A DNA stretch of 64,000 nucleotides from Lachnospiraceae bacterium (GTDB lineage Bacteria; Bacillota; Clostridia; Lachnospirales; Lachnospiraceae): NCBI GenBank assembly GCA_910575075.1, contig CAJTCY010000017.1, positions 52,243 through 116,242 on the forward strand, in the 5' to 3' direction. The position numbers and the translations under genes are program-made. This document shows positions 6,525 to 14,878 of the stretch, piece after piece (position 1 is the stretch's first letter; every line of letters begins with the position of its first letter). The notes beneath the pieces were generated by a model. The model was not told the origin of the DNA, made no database searches, and saw only the letters and a program-made list of their open reading frames with translations.

Positions 6525-8316
6525 TTAGTGGCTTTGAAAAATAATATCCCTGTCCTACATCACAATTGAGCTGTTTCAACGCACAGAACTGCTCATAAGT
6601 TTCTATTCCTTCTGCCACTAATTCTGTTTGATCCAATGCTTTGCCCATTTGAATTATATATTCCACGATTACATGTGCATTCTTGTTTGTTACAATATGG
6701 TCCACCATGCTTTTGTCAATTTTTATAGTGTCAAAGTCAATAGATGCTAAAGTGGCAAGGTTGGAATATTCTGTACCAAAGTCGTCTAGCGATACTTTAA
6801 ATCCAATGCTGCGAAGACGTTTTATTAATGTCGTCAAAACTTGCAGGTCTATTTCTGTTATACGTTCTGTCATTTCGATATCAATCATATGAGGGGATAT
6901 TTCATTGCACTGAAGAATTTTACATATATTTTCCACAAAGCCTTGCTCCATTATTGTAATGCGGGAGAAGTTGACAGAAGTCATTGGGAAAATTTTATTT
7001 GATGTTTTCCATTGCTTCATTGTCTGGCAAACAGCTTCCAAAACATAATAGTCAATGAACTGAATGATACCTTCTTTTTCATAGAGAGGAATAAACATTG
7101 CCGGAGAAATTATTTCCCCAGAAGTTCCTCTCTTTCGCACCAAAGCTTCCGCGCCGGTTAATTGGCCTGTTTTTAGATGTATTTTAGGCTGCAGCAATAC
7201 GGTAAACTCTCCGCTTTTTATCTCCTTTATCAGTTTTTGCTTTAATTTTGAGTAATAAACATTCCTTTCAGCGCGTGTAGAAACGTAATGGGATTGTTTA
7301 TCCATTTCCATGAAATTTTCTGCGTCTACAATTTGTTCCATGACGTCGGTTGCGCCCAGTGTCCATTTAGTTCCAATTGATACGTGTAAGGTATCATCGG
7401 CATTTACTGCATCTCGCAGCCGCTCTGCGAAAGACTGAAAATTTTCTTTGCTTATATCTGGAAAGAATGCCACAAACAGATCTCCGTTAATTCGATAAGC
7501 ATCGTTAGGGCAAATATTTATTAAAACATTTGCAGCCTTTACGAGCATCCTGTCACCATAGGACTGTCCATAGGTGCTGTTGATATGCTTTAATTTATCA
7601 ATGCCCATGTATACAACTCCCAGACAAGAAAAGGAGGCTTCTCTCAATTCTTGGATGCGTTCAATATATCGTTTACGGTTGCACAGTCCTGTAAGATTGT
7701 CGGAATACGTTAGTTTATCTAATCGGTTCAACAGGGTGCGTTTTTCCAGCCCATCTATTACAAAATGGGAAATCATCTGTAATAGTTCTGGGGCATTTGC
7801 ATTGGTTTGAGGATTATGTACAGCAAGCAAGCCAATAACGATACCAAGACTGTCAATCAGAGGAACAGCAATCAGTTTTTTTATTCCCTGAGAATGCAGT
7901 ACCTGAAATTCCAGGGAGTGATTTTCAACATTTTTATCAGCTGCGCTAATACACAGAAATCCGAAATCATTGAACGCTTCCATCCAACGCTCAATAAAAG
8001 GAAAAGAAATTTCTTGTGTGTTTGGTAAACATACTTTCTGCCTGCGCCATCTATAGGTGGAATCAAAAGATTTTTTTTCACAATTTATTTTGCAGATATA
8101 GACACTATCTCCTTTGTAGAATGCTCCAATTTGTGCAAGAAAATTATTGAGTGTAAGTTCTGGATCATTACAATGGTTTAATTGCCGAATACAGTTTAGG
8201 AGGGCTTCTTCGGCGGAACGTCGCTGCTTATTGGCTTCCAGATCAGTAATATCTGCAAGATAAAGGGCATCATTGTTGGCATCATTCAAAATTGTTAAAA
8301 GATTGTTGTTGTACAT
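6460..8316 (-). CDS. GAF-GGDEF-EAL protein, probable c-di-GMP phosphodiesterase
   Basis: This 618-residue cytoplasmic protein should hydrolyse cyclic di-GMP. Domains in order are a GAF-like sensor (about 45-190, with IKKLIAVPLIDSLGIVIGLL), a GGDEF domain (about 200-345) and an EAL domain (about 370-610). The GGDEF signature is NGDLF (277-281), so cyclase activity is unlikely. The EAL domain keeps AEALVR, VNFSR, EMTERI, LDDFGTEYSNL, IKIDK, VAEGIET and GQGYYFSKP, covering the metal and catalytic positions. The ATG at 8316 has AGGAGC 6 bases upstream; a longer frame to 8397 has no such site. Base composition is more AT-rich than the preceding block. No membrane segment is seen. Confidence 0.88.
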   Translation of the reverse strand: MYNNNLLTILNDANNDALYLADITDLEANKQRRSAEEALLNCIRQLNHCNDPELTLNNFLAQIGAFYKGDSVYICKINCEKKSFDSTYRWRRQKVCLPNTQEISFPFIERWMEAFNDFGFLCISAADKNVENHSLEFQVLHSQGIKKLIAVPLIDSLGIVIGLLAVHNPQTNANAPELLQMISHFVIDGLEKRTLLNRLDKLTYSDNLTGLCNRKRYIERIQELREASFSCLGVVYMGIDKLKHINSTYGQSYGDRMLVKAANVLINICPNDAYRINGDLFVAFFPDISKENFQSFAERLRDAVNADDTLHVSIGTKWTLGATDVMEQIVDAENFMEMDKQSHYVSTRAERNVYYSKLKQKLIKEIKSGEFTVLLQPKIHLKTGQLTGAEALVRKRGTSGEIISPAMFIPLYEKEGIIQFIDYYVLEAVCQTMKQWKTSNKIFPMTSVNFSRITIMEQGFVENICKILQCNEISPHMIDIEMTERITEIDLQVLTTLIKRLRSIGFKVSLDDFGTEYSNLATLASIDFDTIKIDKSMVDHIVTNKNAHVIVEYIIQMGKALDQTELVAEGIETYEQFCALKQLNCDVGQGYYFSKPLTISEFCKRYLQPDDKNFLYVP

Positions 8317-8618
8317 ACTTATGCTCCTACTTATAACTAACATGATTTTTATTAGGTTGTAAATCTTTTGAATTTGGTCAGAACGTTTCTCAAACACGCT
8401 ATCTAGTTCGGCTTTTAGGACCGTATCCAGTTAACCGCGCCCCGCTGTACATACGCTAAGCAGCAGGAATGAAAAACTTTTATTATTATAATAACGGCAT
8501 TTTGGTCTGTCAATAGATTGGAAACCAATAGTATGTTTAAGGGAACGAAAAATTTCAGAAGCCTTGTTTTTTTGTTTGGTCTCTGTTAAAATGAAAAAAA
8601 TGCAGGAGGGTTTGTTCA
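8317..8618. other. Intergenic region between divergent genes
   Basis: These 302 bases separate the EAL-domain gene and the LytTR gene, which diverge. A small dyad, ATTGG-AAA-CCAAT, sits near 8517. TTGTTT (about 8566) and TTAAAA (about 8585) could be a weak promoter for the LytTR gene. No RNA gene or coding frame is supported. Confidence 0.4.
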
Positions 8619-9437
8619 ATGGAGAAAAAGCCAAAGATAGAAAAGAAAATCAATCTGGAGGAAGTTGCGGCGCTGACAAAAACGTTATTCCATGCTCACT
8701 ATGCAGGCGAGCTGGAGCAGTGGTTTTCCTATCTTTGCAACGACAGCATTTATATCGGAACCGGAGAACCCATGCTGTTTGGCGGCAATGCCATACGGGA
8801 GCATTTCAAAGGATTTGAGGGCAAGGCGGTGAATATCGTGGAGGAGGAATATTTTCCTGCCCCGCTGGGAGCTCAGGCAGCCCAGGTCTATGGGCAGATT
8901 ATTGTGGAGAATCAGGAAAATTTATTCCGGGTGGTGAATCATTTCACCTTAACCTATCGTCTGATTGACAGCGAAATCAAGATAGTACATCAGCACATTT
9001 CCTATGAATATATGCAGAGAGGCGAGCGTGATACGTTAAATCTGGACATTAATACCATGCAGTTTGTCCGCAATCTGCTTTTGGAGCGGCCAGCGCGGAC
9101 GCGGCTTGCCCTCCGAAGCGGAAGGCAGACAATTTTTATTAATCCAGACACCATCCTGTATGTGTTAGGTCAGCGTAAACGCACTGATTTGGTGTGTGTT
9201 GACCGGGTGATTGCCTGCAACAGCTCTATGGGGGAATTGGCTAAGATTCTCCCTCAGCAGTTCTACCAGCTGCATCGCAGCTATTTGGTGAATACCAGAT
9301 ACATTGTGGCTGTCCGCCGGTTTGAGGCGGAGCTGATTTCTGGAATTTGCGTTCCAATTCCTGCCGTAACATATCAACAAGCCAAGCAGGATTTGCAGAA
9401 TATCATTTTGGGATTGGAAATTCCGATGGCGGAATAA
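8619..9437 (+). CDS. SnoaL-like/LytTR transcriptional regulator
   Basis: This 272-residue protein joins an N-terminal NTF2/SnoaL-like domain (about 15-130; ALTKTLFHAHYAGELEQWF, YIGTGEP and IREHF) to a C-terminal LytTR DNA-binding domain (about 165-265; IFINPDTILYVLGQRKRTD, then FYQLHRSYLVNTRYI). It lacks a receiver domain, so it is likely a one-component regulator whose SnoaL-like pocket senses a small molecule. AGGAGGG lies 8 bases before the ATG. It stands alone between a c-di-GMP gene and an acetyltransferase. The targets are unknown. Confidence 0.85.
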   Translation: MEKKPKIEKKINLEEVAALTKTLFHAHYAGELEQWFSYLCNDSIYIGTGEPMLFGGNAIREHFKGFEGKAVNIVEEEYFPAPLGAQAAQVYGQIIVENQENLFRVVNHFTLTYRLIDSEIKIVHQHISYEYMQRGERDTLNLDINTMQFVRNLLLERPARTRLALRSGRQTIFINPDTILYVLGQRKRTDLVCVDRVIACNSSMGELAKILPQQFYQLHRSYLVNTRYIVAVRRFEAELISGICVPIPAVTYQQAKQDLQNIILGLEIPMAE

Positions 9438-9615
9438 CAGGGAGTACCGAAGCCTCGTGAAAGCAGGGGTGATACAGCTTTTATTAGAAACTGTTTTTCA
9501 GGTATAACTGTATTCTGAATCTTGATGAAATAATGAAACTCTCGGCTGTATAATAAGCAGTATCAAAAATATTAATGGGTAATGCAACACGAACGATTAA
9601 GGAGGAACTTTGTAA

Positions 9616-10227
9616 ATGGGAATGAAAGAAAGAATGCACACTGGAGAATTATATCTGCCAAATGATGATGAGATTATGGAAGTTCAGCTGAAAAAACTTG
9701 ACAGGCTGTATGATTTTAATGCGACGCGCCCTACAGAAATGGAAAAACGCAACAGCTTATTAAAGGAAATGTTTGCAGAAATTGGCGAAGGCTGCTATAT
9801 TGAACCGCCATTTCACTCAAATTTTGGAGGCGGCCATGTTCATTTTGGCAAAAACATTTATGCTAATTTTAATTTGACATTGGTAGATGATACGCACATT
9901 TATGTTGGTGATTATACGATGTTTGGCCCGAATGTTACAGTCGCTACGGCGGGACATCCAATATTGCCAGAGCTGCGTCAGCAGGGATACCAATATAATG
10001 CGCCTGTCTGCATTGGAAAAAACTGTTGGATTGGTGCAGGTGTTCTTATAGTGCCAGGCATAACGATTGGCGACAATGTTGTTGTCGGTGCAGGAAGCGT
10101 TGTTACAAAAGATCTTCCCTCAAATGTTGTGGCGGTTGGGAATCCATGCAGGATTCTTCGGGAAGTAAATGAGCACGACAAAGAGTATTATTTCAAAGAT
10201 AAAAAAATAGTTTACGGATCGTTGTAG
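9616..10227 (+). CDS. Maltose/galactoside O-acetyltransferase-type enzyme
   Basis: This 203-residue left-handed beta-helix acetyltransferase transfers acetyl from acetyl-CoA to sugars. It starts with the Mac-type helical domain (MHTGELYLPNDDE, FNATRP) and continues into hexapeptide repeats (VHFGKNIYANFNLTLVDD, IYVGDYTMFGPNVTV, IGKNCWIGAGVLIVPGITIG). The catalytic histidine is in TAGHPI. The end, VVAVGNPCRIL, is typical of the LacA/Maa family. TAAGGAGGA lies 10 bases upstream of the ATG. The gene is monocistronic and faces the WYL regulators. The acceptor sugar cannot be deduced. Confidence 0.9.
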   Translation: MGMKERMHTGELYLPNDDEIMEVQLKKLDRLYDFNATRPTEMEKRNSLLKEMFAEIGEGCYIEPPFHSNFGGGHVHFGKNIYANFNLTLVDDTHIYVGDYTMFGPNVTVATAGHPILPELRQQGYQYNAPVCIGKNCWIGAGVLIVPGITIGDNVVVGAGSVVTKDLPSNVVAVGNPCRILREVNEHDKEYYFKDKKIVYGSL

Positions 10228-10257
10228 CTCAATTGAGTGGCGCAGACAGCTTGGAAA

Positions 10258-11238
10258 TTACTTCTGCTGGCAGGAGACAATATCTCTCTGGCTTTGCAGC
10301 CTTGCTTTGAGACTGCGGAGAAATCTGTCGTTTCCCATGACTTTTAGCATGGGACCAAAGGACATGACTTCGATCAGTAGTTCTGTTTCCATATTCCGAT
10401 TATAATAGATGAGGCATTCATAGGTGCTCTCATCTATTTTTGTGGTATTTTTTTCAAAATTGGCAAAATGCAGCATGGCACGTTCTAAGGCATTGCGTTT
10501 GTTGATAATATGCAGCCGCAGGGGATCAGTATAATATGAATTTTGAATCATGGTGTTTAAATCTACAGGCGAAGTAAGAAATTTATCGGTGAGGATTACA
10601 CGCTGCATACGAGAAAGATTTAAAGTTTCAAGTTTCATTCTTCCATGTCCAGCCTGTTTCAACGCCAGAAGGCGGAATTTGTCATTTTTTACAGAATATT
10701 CCAGACGGGCAGGCACATAGTGATGATGCACGCGGGTTCCCCTGGGGGACGTGTAATCAATATCCACATAGCGCTTCTGCTTTTGAGCCAAAAGCAGCGT
10801 GCGGAAGTTGCTGCGGTAAGTTTTATCGGTATAAGGATCACCGTCTGTAAATCTATCATAGTAGCAAAAGTGTTCTTGTTTCCAGAGGGGAACAGAAGAG
10901 GCTAGCATCTTATTCAAGCTCTCTAATTGCTTCTGCTCAAGAAATAATCCGATGCGCGGGTCGGACAATAATGCTTTCAGATAAGATTTTTCAAGATCAG
11001 ACAGGGGCATGGAAAAGGAAGAGTTAAGTTTGGAACGATAAATGCTGCCGTCTTTTTCGAATAAATTCCAGACGCCGTTTTCAAGTTTAGGGATAATGGA
11101 AATCAGGCTTTCTTCAAATCCTTCCCGGCAGATTTCCTGGCGGATGTCCTCTATGGTAAGCGGGGTCTGGCGATACAGAAGATGATGCAATACCTGATAG
11201 TAGCAGCTATAAGTTTCCGAAAATAATTCCATAAGCAA
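10258..11238 (-). CDS. WYL domain transcriptional regulator
   Basis: This 326-residue protein has an N-terminal winged-helix region and a WYL sensor domain in the middle-to-C-terminal half (VDIDYTSPRGTRVHHHYVPA, RLEYSVKNDKFRLLALKQ, then LNLSRMQRV). WYL domains bind nucleic-acid or nucleotide ligands and control DNA damage, defence and RNA repair genes. It follows the second WYL gene by 12 bases on the same strand, so both are co-transcribed and probably act together. rtcB starts divergently upstream. Confidence 0.82.
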   Translation of the reverse strand: MLMELFSETYSCYYQVLHHLLYRQTPLTIEDIRQEICREGFEESLISIIPKLENGVWNLFEKDGSIYRSKLNSSFSMPLSDLEKSYLKALLSDPRIGLFLEQKQLESLNKMLASSVPLWKQEHFCYYDRFTDGDPYTDKTYRSNFRTLLLAQKQKRYVDIDYTSPRGTRVHHHYVPARLEYSVKNDKFRLLALKQAGHGRMKLETLNLSRMQRVILTDKFLTSPVDLNTMIQNSYYTDPLRLHIINKRNALERAMLHFANFEKNTTKIDESTYECLIYYNRNMETELLIEVMSFGPMLKVMGNDRFLRSLKARLQSQRDIVSCQQK

Positions 11239-11250
11239 GATTCTCCTAAA

Positions 11251-12504
11251 TTAATCACTTAAATTGTATTCATCAATCTGGTACATTTGGTACATTTTTT
11301 GCAGATCCTGGTAGAATCGCTGTTCTACAGATTTTGCCGTACATTCCAGGGATATAATTCTTCCGGTAAATGTGCGCACCCAGGGCAGCATTTCGTTACA
11401 GTCAAATACTTCGATTTCATATTGATATTTATTTTCTGCAATTTTTGTGACAGTCCCGCCTCTGCCCTCATGCTGCAGGCGGTCAACAATATAATGTTCT
11501 GCAGGTTCCTGAACCAGCAGTGTCATGGTTAAGCGGTCCAGATGATGCCTTTCCGGTCCTTCAAATGATACGCCCCACAGATATCTGCGGTTTCGATTCA
11601 GTTTTTCCAGCAGTTCTTCATATACCTGCGAGGCTTCAAGGGAAATCACACTTTTGATGGTATCCAGGCGAAAGCAGGTAAAACGGCGGCTTCTCTCTGC
11701 ATATGCGCAGAGAAAACGCCGTCCGCTTCTGGTGCTGATAAAAATTTGCAGAGGAACGCAGTTTGTGGTGCTTGTCAGTTCTCTTTTAGAACTTTTGATG
11801 GTAAGGATTACGGATTTTTTATGATTCATGGCGCTGAGAAGTTCCAGAAGTATTTCTTCTTCCAGTGTATGTACAAAAAAACTGTGTTTGACCCGGAAGG
11901 TCTGGTTGTGATAATCCAATTGATCCGTCAACAGGTTGCCCACAATCCCCAGACAGCCTGCCATCTGATAAAAGGCAAGCGCATCCAGTGCGTTTTCATG
12001 GGATTTCAGCCAGAGGACAAGGCGGTTGTCAAGGGAAAAAATGGCTCTTTTTCCCAGCCTCGTTTTCTCTAAAATCCCTTCTCTGGCATAAGCGTTGCAT
12101 TTGCGGCGTACTGTCTGTATATCAAACAGTGTTTCATACTGGGTTAGTAAATGATCTGTGATTTCTTCAACCGTCAGGCTTCGGCCGTTCCAGAGCAGGT
12201 CGAGTATCAGAAAATGCAGTACAATATCATTGTCGGTGAAACTTTTCGTTTTCCATACCTGAAACAAGGGGTTGGTATCAAGGAGATTGCTGTCTATGGC
12301 CAGAGAGAGATTGGAACCTTTGGACACATAATCTTTGCGCACAAAGGGCGCCAGCCAGCTTTCTAACCGCCTTCGTTCATTATCGTAGGTTCTGGGGCTC
12401 TTCGCTTTAAATTCATTTCTGGTTTTAAATCCATAGACGAAAAAATCACGTACATATTCTCTCGTTTTAGAAAAGCTTTTGACCAGTTCCTGAAAATCCG
12501 ACAT
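11251..12504 (-). CDS. WYL domain transcriptional regulator
   Basis: This 417-residue protein has an N-terminal helix-turn-helix region (RSLTVEEITDHLL, DIQTVRRKCNAYAREGILEK) and a WYL domain near 260-300 with RRFLCAYAERSRRF and CFRLDTIKSV, followed by the WCX-type C-terminal extension. AAAGGAGAAC precedes the ATG on the minus strand. It is the promoter-proximal gene of a two-gene WYL operon, divergent from rtcB with a 248-base intergenic space. I infer control of rtcB or of its own operon; the sequence does not prove it. Confidence 0.83.
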   Translation of the reverse strand: MSDFQELVKSFSKTREYVRDFFVYGFKTRNEFKAKSPRTYDNERRRLESWLAPFVRKDYVSKGSNLSLAIDSNLLDTNPLFQVWKTKSFTDNDIVLHFLILDLLWNGRSLTVEEITDHLLTQYETLFDIQTVRRKCNAYAREGILEKTRLGKRAIFSLDNRLVLWLKSHENALDALAFYQMAGCLGIVGNLLTDQLDYHNQTFRVKHSFFVHTLEEEILLELLSAMNHKKSVILTIKSSKRELTSTTNCVPLQIFISTRSGRRFLCAYAERSRRFTCFRLDTIKSVISLEASQVYEELLEKLNRNRRYLWGVSFEGPERHHLDRLTMTLLVQEPAEHYIVDRLQHEGRGGTVTKIAENKYQYEIEVFDCNEMLPWVRTFTGRIISLECTAKSVEQRFYQDLQKMYQMYQIDEYNLSD

Positions 12505-12629
12505 AGTTGTGTTCTCCTTTTATATTGCAGCCGTTTAAGTGTTGCGAAATTATGGTATTTACGAGAAGCTGCGTTCTGTAATAATCAAGAATGCCGTTAT
12601 TTACCATAATATTATACAGAGCTATCAGG

Positions 12630-12642
12630 TATATTGTACCAT
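12630..12642. promoter_or_regulatory. Small dyad between WYL operon and rtcB
   Basis: GGTATATTGTACC is an imperfect palindrome (GGTA/TACC) located in the divergent region, next to a TATAAT-like sequence for the minus-strand WYL operon. Its position fits an operator for a WYL regulator. The dyad is short and could be chance. Confidence 0.3.
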
Positions 12643-12752
12643 ATATCTAAGTTCAAAGTAAGTTCGCACCTTTTTTAAAATGATTTTTTGGAAGATTCTG
12701 TATATAATTGCCTTATCAATTAGAGAACAAAAAGCGAAAGGGTGAAGATGAT

Positions 12753-13985
12753 ATGTTTGTAATTTATAATGAGAATACCAGGTTTCCAATAAAAATATGG
12801 CTGGAAGATGAAAAACAGTTGGAGGAGAGCTGTCTGGAACAGGCGTATCACTTGTCGCAGCTTCCATTTCTCCATCAATGGGTCTGCTTAATGCCGGATA
12901 CGCACACCGGAAAAGGAATGCCGATCGGCGGTGTAATTGCCGCAAAGGATGTGATTATTCCCAATGCAGTGGGCGTGGATATTGGCTGCGGCATGGATTT
13001 TATCCCCACTAATGTATATATGGAGGATGTCCGGCAGATTCAGACGGGGAACGGCACCTTGATTCAGGCAATTGTGGGGAATATTATGAGAACTATTCCA
13101 CTGAATATGGAAAGATATAAAACACAGCAGGAGTCCAGAGTGCTTGACCAGGCGAAGCAGGAGCTGGAGAAATATGAAAAGGACAAAGAGCTGCTGCCGC
13201 TGATAGAGGATGGATATTTTCAGGTGGGAAGCCTGGGCGGCGGGAATCATTTTATTGAATTGCAGGAGGATGAAGAAGGTTATCTCTGCATCATGATTCA
13301 TTCTGGAAGCCGCCATCTTGGAAAGGCTGTCTGCGATTATTTTCATAATCAGGCGAGAGAATTGAACAGGTTGTGGCACAGTGCAGTAAAGGATGAATAC
13401 CATCTGTCTTTTCTGCCCGTGGCTTCACCGGAAGGACAGCAGTACATTCACTGGATGAATCTGTCAATGGACTATGCCTTTGAAAACCGTGCCCGGATGC
13501 TGGATAAGACCTGCGCCATCGTGAAAGAACTGATTGAGAAACATACGGATCAGAAAGTAGAATTTGGAGAAGAAATTAATTGCCACCATAATTACGCATC
13601 GCTGGAAAATCATTATGACGCCAATGTCTGGGTGCACAGAAAAGGAGCCACCAGAGTACGGCAGGGAGAACTGGCAGTTATTCCTGGCGCCATGGGATCT
13701 TACAGCTATGTGGTAGAAGGAAAGGGCTGCCGGGAATCATTTTGTACTTCTTCCCACGGGGCGGGAAGAAGCTATTCCCGAAAAGGCGCTATGCAGGCAT
13801 TTACAACAGAGAAGGTAATGGTAGATTTGAAAGAACAGGGCGTAATTCTGGGGAAACGCAAGAAAAATGATGTGGCGGAAGAGTGCCGTTTTGCCTACAA
13901 GGATATTGAGCAGGTGATGGAGCAGCAGTCAGATATGGTAACACCTGTGAGAAAATTGAAAACAGTGGGCGTAGTGAAAGGATAA
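12753..13985 (+). CDS. rtcB: RtcB-type RNA ligase
   Basis: RtcB joins RNA 2',3'-cyclic phosphate or 3'-phosphate ends to 5'-OH ends using GTP and manganese. The 410-residue length matches bacterial RtcB. Visible signature residues are H51 in DTHTGKGMPIGG, the metal cysteine C79 in GVDIGCGMD, N165-H166 in GSLGGGNHF, H183 in MIHSGSRHLG, H280-region HHNY and the guanylylated H335 in SSHGAGR. ATG 12753 is chosen for the family-typical start and the upstream AAAGGGTGA. It diverges from two WYL regulators, paralleling RtcB loci elsewhere that are under dedicated regulators of RNA damage. It is probably not in an operon with the following lipoprotein gene, which has its own strong site. Confidence 0.95.
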   Translation: MFVIYNENTRFPIKIWLEDEKQLEESCLEQAYHLSQLPFLHQWVCLMPDTHTGKGMPIGGVIAAKDVIIPNAVGVDIGCGMDFIPTNVYMEDVRQIQTGNGTLIQAIVGNIMRTIPLNMERYKTQQESRVLDQAKQELEKYEKDKELLPLIEDGYFQVGSLGGGNHFIELQEDEEGYLCIMIHSGSRHLGKAVCDYFHNQARELNRLWHSAVKDEYHLSFLPVASPEGQQYIHWMNLSMDYAFENRARMLDKTCAIVKELIEKHTDQKVEFGEEINCHHNYASLENHYDANVWVHRKGATRVRQGELAVIPGAMGSYSYVVEGKGCRESFCTSSHGAGRSYSRKGAMQAFTTEKVMVDLKEQGVILGKRKKNDVAEECRFAYKDIEQVMEQQSDMVTPVRKLKTVGVVKG

Positions 13986-14135
13986 TTTGCAGATACGGCA
14001 TATCATGTTTGCGGAATAGGCAGCGCTGGAAATTTATTGCAAAGATTTTCCAAAAGCAAATTCATAAATATTTCAGACTTTTTCTGCCAGAAGTATGTTA
14101 TGATGGAATCATGAAACATTAAGGAGGAAATGAGT

Positions 14136-14732
14136 GTGAAGACGAAAAAGAGTAAATTATGGATCATGTTTCTGTCAGGGTTATGCTGCATCACGCTTTT
14201 GGGAGGCTGTGGTTCCGACAAGAAAACTTCTTCCAGTGAAAATGGTACGGAAAAAGCAGCAGAAACCGAAAGCGGCAGCGTAGGAGAATTTACCATGCAG
14301 GATATTAATGGAGAAACTTTCACACAGGAGATGTTTGCAGATTATGATTTGACAATGGTGAATGTCTTTACTACCTGGTGTACGCCATGCGTCAATGAGA
14401 TTCCGGATTTGCAGAAATTGCGGGAAGAAATGCAAGATCAGGGAGTCAACGTAGTGGGTATTGTACTGGATGCTATGGATGCGTCAGGCGGTACGGATGA
14501 GGAAACGGTAGAGAAGGCAAAGGTTCTGGCGGATCTTACAGGGGTGTCTTATCCATTTCTGATACCAGACCAGAGTTACCTGAACGGCAGGCTTGTTGGA
14601 ATTAATGCAGTTCCTGAGACATTTTTCGTAGACAAAGAAGGAAATATGGTAGGAGAGACTTACTCTGGAAGCCGTTCTCTGGAGGAATGGAAAAGCATTG
14701 TCGAGACGGAATTGAAAGGAGCGGCAGAATGA
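14136..14732 (+). CDS. TlpA-like thioredoxin-fold lipoprotein
   Basis: This is a secreted lipoprotein with a TlpA/ResA-type thioredoxin fold. It has a basic N-terminus, a hydrophobic stretch and the lipobox LLGGC, then a Ser/Glu-rich linker and a redox domain with the active site WCTPC (FTTWCTPCVNEIPDL) and cis-Pro region VPETFFVDKEG. GTG 14136 is favoured because AGGAGG ends 8 bases upstream; ATG 14130 is too close. The stop overlaps the next gene. With the CXXC membrane protein and the 4Fe-4S protein it forms a cassette probably moving reductant across the membrane. Confidence 0.88.
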   Translation: MKTKKSKLWIMFLSGLCCITLLGGCGSDKKTSSSENGTEKAAETESGSVGEFTMQDINGETFTQEMFADYDLTMVNVFTTWCTPCVNEIPDLQKLREEMQDQGVNVVGIVLDAMDASGGTDEETVEKAKVLADLTGVSYPFLIPDQSYLNGRLVGINAVPETFFVDKEGNMVGETYSGSRSLEEWKSIVETELKGAAE

Positions 14733-14878
14733 GGCGGCTTAAGAGCTTCTCTCCGGGCGGAGCCTGCGTGGCAGTTTTGGGGCTTGCTATGATGGGATAT
14801 GGGATTTACCGGGGAGAGATGCCTGTAGTCCTGGAAAAAGCAATTAATATTTGTATGGAGTGTATTGGAATTGGATAA
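14729..14878 (+). CDS. CD1871A-family CXXC membrane protein
   Basis: This 49-residue protein has one membrane helix (ACVAVLGLAMMGYGIYRGE) and a terminal CXXC-containing tail, INICMECIGIG. This matches the small clostridial CD1871A-type family that sits between TlpA-like lipoproteins and 4Fe-4S membrane proteins. The ATG overlaps the lipoprotein stop (ATGA). The cysteine pair probably relays electrons or thiols between its two neighbours. Confidence 0.8.
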   Translation: MRRLKSFSPGGACVAVLGLAMMGYGIYRGEMPVVLEKAINICMECIGIG

